This document shows, one piece after another, positions 15,474 through 16,886 of a stretch of 16,886 nt of DNA (within the stretch, counting starts at the first letter, position 1; the number at the start of each line of letters is the position of its first letter). The notes beneath the pieces are model-generated. The model ran no database searches, was not told where the DNA came from, and saw only the letters and a program-made list of their open reading frames with translations. The position numbers were made by a program, and so were the translations under genes. The stretch is from an uncultured Clostridia bacterium (GTDB lineage: Bacteria; Bacillota; Clostridia; TANB77; RGIG9151): NCBI GenBank assembly GCA_934500865.1, contig CAKSUD010000031.1, positions 1-16,886 on the forward strand, written 5' to 3'.

Positions 15474-15489
15474 TTAAATACTGTTTTAA
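15441..15489. repeat. Dispersed AT-rich repeat, copy B
   Basis: The part at 15451-15489 matches copy A (118-156) at 34 of 39 positions. The part at 15441-15473 matches the core of copies D and E (TGAATCGTCATTAAAA). The outer arms TTAAAAC and GTTTTAA form an inverted repeat around a GTTTAAAC palindrome. It contains the start codon of the vWA-like gene. The following ACGTACTC recurs at copy C. Confidence 0.7.
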
Positions 15490-15577
15490 CGTACTCGTCT
15501 TTACTTCATTTGGGCATAGATTTCATAGTAGATTCTATGAAAAGCCATAAATCATCAGAAGTTCTGACTTTCTCCAG

Positions 15578-15699
15578 ACTTTTACAGAAAGTTGTAAGAG
15601 TAGTTGTAAAAGCTGCTCTTCATCCGTTATTACGCTCTGATTTACATTCGTTTGAACTTTTACAAATATCTATCCAAACAGTTGTAAAAGTCGCTCTTT
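15578..15699. repeat. Duplicated hairpin unit
   Basis: Two related units of about 45 bases. The first begins ACTTTTACA at 15578 and ends TTGTAAAAGCTGCTCTT; the second begins ACTTTTACAA at 15656 and ends TTGTAAAAGTCGCTCTT. Each folds back on itself: CTTTTACA with TGTAAAAG in the first, ACTTTTACAA with TTGTAAAAGT in the second. Function unknown. Confidence 0.5.
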
Positions 15700-15820
15700 C
15701 CATTCTTTCGGAATCCCCGATAGTGTATCATAAGTCACTCAAAAACATGCTTTTCACAACTGCTTGATAAACATTTTCTCGACTGGACTAATTGTATAAC
15801 TTAGGATACTTTTAATTGGG

Positions 15821-15885
15821 CAACGACAATTTAATCTTCTCACCTAAGTGAGAAACATAAAATGTTGGATTAAATGTTGTCGTTG
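15821..15885. repeat. Nested inverted repeat
   Basis: Outer arms CAACGACAATTTAATC (15821-15836) and GATTAAATGTTGTCGTTG (15868-15885) pair over 16 bases with a two-base bulge. Directly inside the left arm, TTCTCAC (15837-15843) and GTGAGAA (15848-15854) form a perfect stem with a CTAA loop. A 13-base unpaired stretch remains on one side. It could be a structured RNA, a replication or transfer site, or an element end. Confidence 0.55.
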
Positions 15886-15925
15886 ACTATCCATAATAAT
15901 CCGAGCAATTTTAGGGATAAACAAT

Positions 15926-15990
15926 AGCATACTACCTTTTTTCAAAAAGCATACTACCTTTTTCTAAAAAGCTTACTACCTTTTTGAAAA
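15926..15990. repeat. Three 22-bp iteron-like direct repeats
   Basis: Units start at 15926, 15948 and 15970, each beginning AGC[AT]TACTACCTTTTT and ending in AAAA; the last is 21 bases. Length and exact spacing resemble iterons bound by replication initiators or tandem operators, but no rep gene is visible nearby. Confidence 0.7.
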
Positions 15991-15994
15991 CTCC

Positions 15995-16030
15995 CTTAAA
16001 TGCTGTCTCAAATGCTGTTCTAACGTACTC
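15995..16030. repeat. Dispersed AT-rich repeat, copy C (diverged)
   Basis: Diverged repeat tail: AAATGCTGTTCTAACGTACTC matches AAATACTGTTTTAACGTACTC after copy B. The sequences that follow both contain TTGGGCATA. Confidence 0.45.
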
Positions 16031-16066
16031 AGATAATTCCTCGTTGGGCATACATGGCGACAATTT

Positions 16067-16131
16067 CCTGATTCATGCCGAAGAGGTGGGGTTTAATCAG
16101 TTTTAGACGAACTTGCAAATTAAACGAATTG
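16067..16131. repeat. Diverged 65-base module, copy 1
   Basis: Similar to 16749-16814: both start CCTGAT, share ATGCCGAAG, a G-rich run then TTTAATC, a GTTTTAG or GTTTAG, CAAAT and AAAC. Around this copy, GGCGACAATT (16056) and AATTGTCACC (16128) also form an inverted repeat. No frame is convincing. Confidence 0.4.
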
Positions 16132-16151
16132 TCACCCCAGATAAATTGGTC

Positions 16152-16192
16152 GTCATGAATCGTCATTAAAAACCCTGTTTTAATGTACCATG
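16152..16192. repeat. Dispersed AT-rich repeat, copy D
   Basis: Starts GTCATGAATCGTCATTAAAA and ends TTAATGTACCATG, nearly matching copy E. It runs directly into the 5' end of the winged-helix fragment and supplies its start codon. Confidence 0.65.
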
Positions 16193-16458
16193 TAGCGAAG
16201 AACACGCATCAACTTCCTTCTTACACCAAGACAAAAGGATTGGATAAGGAGAAATTACGCCAGATGATACTGCAATTCTTACAAAACGCAGGTGACGAAG
16301 GGGCAAAGCGAGACAGTATTTATGAATACTTGAGGGATGTACTTCCTTCCAACAAAACAGACGAACAACAACTGCGCATGGTGGGCAAATTGCTTGTTGA
16401 GATGGATGAAAATAAATTAATAACAACCAAAGGACGAAAGTGGATAATAAGGTCGTAA
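16183..16458 (+). pseudogene. Winged-helix C-terminal fragment
   Basis: A 91-residue frame whose ATG lies in repeat copy D. From about residue 18 it reads as a winged-helix domain: LDKEKLRQMILQFLQNAG, a second helix RDSIYEYLRDVLPS, a third QQLRMVGKLLVEMDE, then a wing KLITTKGRKWIIRS. In Bacteroidota this pattern is typical of the extreme C-terminus of larger proteins, such as AlbA_2/divergent-AAA regulators of the RecG-like family; that source is a guess from memory. The N-terminal domains are absent, and the join falls at the repeat, so I read it as a gene fragment. It could still be expressed as a small DNA-binding protein, since the frame is intact and a terminator follows. Confidence 0.45.
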
Positions 16459-16489
16459 TAAGACCTAATTTGTGAATTACGACCTTTTT
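16449..16489 (+). terminator. Rho-independent terminator of the winged-helix fragment
   Basis: AAGGTCGTAAT (16449-16459) and ATTACGACCTT (16476-16486) form an 11-bp perfect stem followed by a T-run (16485-16489). It overlaps the stop codon of the fragment. AGGTCGTAAT recurs at 16521-16530. Confidence 0.7.
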
Positions 16490-16594
16490 ACGACCCAATA
16501 TGCCCACTTGAGGTTGAAATAGGTCGTAATTTTAATCGATTTACATCGAAAAAATCATATTATAACGGAGTTAGTATCGTAAAATACAAAAGAT

Positions 16595-16717
16595 ATGTTA
16601 TTCGGAAACTAGATATGAGAACTCAGAGACGAGCAGGAGCTCCTGCAACACCAATTGGAGGCAGCATTAGAAATTGATACTCCCATGTTCAGTAAAATTG
16701 AACGTGGGCTGTCATGA
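16595..16717 (+). pseudogene. Truncated XRE-family regulator with two in-frame stops
   Basis: The frame from ATG 16595 reads MLFGN, stop, I, stop, ELRDEQELLQHQLEAALEIDTPMFSKIERG. With Tyr (TAC to TAG at 16610) and Arg (CGA to TGA at 16616) restored it would be a normal start of a Bacteroidota XRE helix-turn-helix regulator (FGNYIRELR, then LEIDTPMFSKIERG as the recognition region). Coding similarity ends at the Gly of KIERG, just where repeat copy E begins (16711); the frame then stops at 16715. Both the stops and the lost C-terminus show a dead gene. Confidence 0.75.
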
Positions 16718-16748
16718 ATCATCATTAAAACACTGTTTTAATACCATG
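16711..16748. repeat. Dispersed AT-rich repeat, copy E
   Basis: Starts GTCATGAATCATCATTAAAA and ends TTAATACCATG, with the TTAAAAC-ACT-GTTTTAA inverted repeat intact. It cuts off the XRE regulator at its left side and joins the second copy of the 65-base module at its right. Confidence 0.7.
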
Positions 16749-16814
16749 CCTGATGGATGCCGAAGGGAAGGGTTTTAATCGAAGTTTAGTCCAACATACA
16801 AATAAAACAAACAG
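16749..16814. repeat. Diverged 65-base module, copy 2
   Basis: The partner of 16067-16131. It leads into a possible promoter and an inverted repeat at the window edge. Confidence 0.4.
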
Positions 16815-16849
16815 TTTGCTTTTTCGTTTGGATACAATCCGTATCTTTA
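16815..16849 (+). promoter_or_regulatory. Possible Bacteroidota-type promoter
   Basis: TATCTTTA (16842-16849) matches the TAnnTTTG -7 element except at the last base, with TTTG at 16815-16818 upstream. The 23-base spacer is slightly longer than the usual 19-21, so this is tentative. It would drive a gene beyond the window. Confidence 0.3.
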
Positions 16850-16884
16850 CCCATATTTTGTAATGGATAATTTCGCAATATGGG
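16850..16884. promoter_or_regulatory. Possible operator inverted repeat
   Basis: CCCATATT (16850-16857) and AATATGGG (16877-16884) are perfect inverted arms 19 bases apart, starting right after the putative promoter -7 element. The placement suits an operator, but the gene it would control is outside the window. Confidence 0.35.
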
Positions 16885-16886
16885 AA

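Larger units (their letters stand above)
15490..15920. other. Non-coding region with hairpins
   Basis: No credible gene. A weak forward frame starting with TTG at 15510 is made largely of a duplicated hairpin unit, so I do not call it. Contents: duplicated hairpins (15578-15697) and a nested inverted repeat (15821-15885). Confidence 0.55.

Noticed and set aside
15510..15767. Forward 85-residue frame upstream of the operon
   Set aside because: It starts with TTG and is composed largely of the duplicated hairpin units, has no recognisable domain and no ribosome site.
16166..16507. Minus-strand 113-residue frame over the winged-helix fragment
   Set aside because: No recognisable domain; it overlaps the terminator and the forward winged-helix pattern is clearly better.
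111..16748. The AT-rich palindromic repeats as integron attC sites or a CRISPR array
   Set aside because: They lack attC core motifs and an integrase, and are irregularly spaced without the unit/spacer pattern of CRISPR.

Overview
The window most likely comes from a Bacteroidota genome, probably Prevotella or a relative. The DNA is AT-rich, ribosome binding sites are A-rich and weak, and the recognisable proteins (a type IIB P-type ATPase, PgpA, an XRE-regulator remnant, a TerD-family protein) look like gut or oral Bacteroidota. The genus is inferred from general familiarity, not from a marker gene. I see no rRNA, tRNA or CRISPR array.

Layout: every intact gene I trust lies on the minus strand, so the transcription order runs from high to low coordinates. 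From about 15473 down to 4460 there is one compact cluster with gaps mostly of 4-33 bases: a vWA-like protein; a three-helix membrane protein; a tubulin/FtsZ-like GTPase (Tubulin_2 type); a 1130-residue protein with an Hsp70/actin-type ATPase core behind a large unknown N-terminal region; an 854-residue protein with a degenerate Hsp70-like head, coiled-coil/TPR-like body and disordered tail; a frameshifted TerD-like pseudogene; an intact TerD-family protein; and a single-pass membrane protein whose cytoplasmic start copies the TerD N-terminal strand and whose periplasmic end resembles a CW_7 (Cpl-7-type) wall-binding repeat. A perfect 14-bp hairpin follows. Then come a 54-residue two-helix membrane protein, a Ca2+-transporting P-type ATPase, another hairpin, and PgpA (phosphatidylglycerophosphatase A).

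How it may work together (inference): a nucleotide-driven assembly of a tubulin-like GTPase plus one active and one apparently inactive Hsp70/actin-fold protein, coupled to a TerD calcium-binding-type module and anchored across the inner membrane to peptidoglycan, with a vWA protein as adaptor or sensor. The adjacent Ca2+-ATPase fits the calcium link of TerD proteins. I do not recognise this exact combination as a characterised system, and it is the most interesting part of the window.

Edges: the last 1.4 kb (15474-16886) is a gene graveyard. It holds an XRE regulator with two in-frame stops, a winged-helix C-terminal fragment, three 22-bp iteron-like repeats, several hairpins, and copies of a dispersed AT-rich repeat containing TTAAAACACTG. 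One copy lies at 118-156 and another at 15451-15489, so the repeats bracket the whole gene block. The upstream copy contains the only usable start codon of the vWA-like gene, suggesting the 5' end of that gene was replaced.
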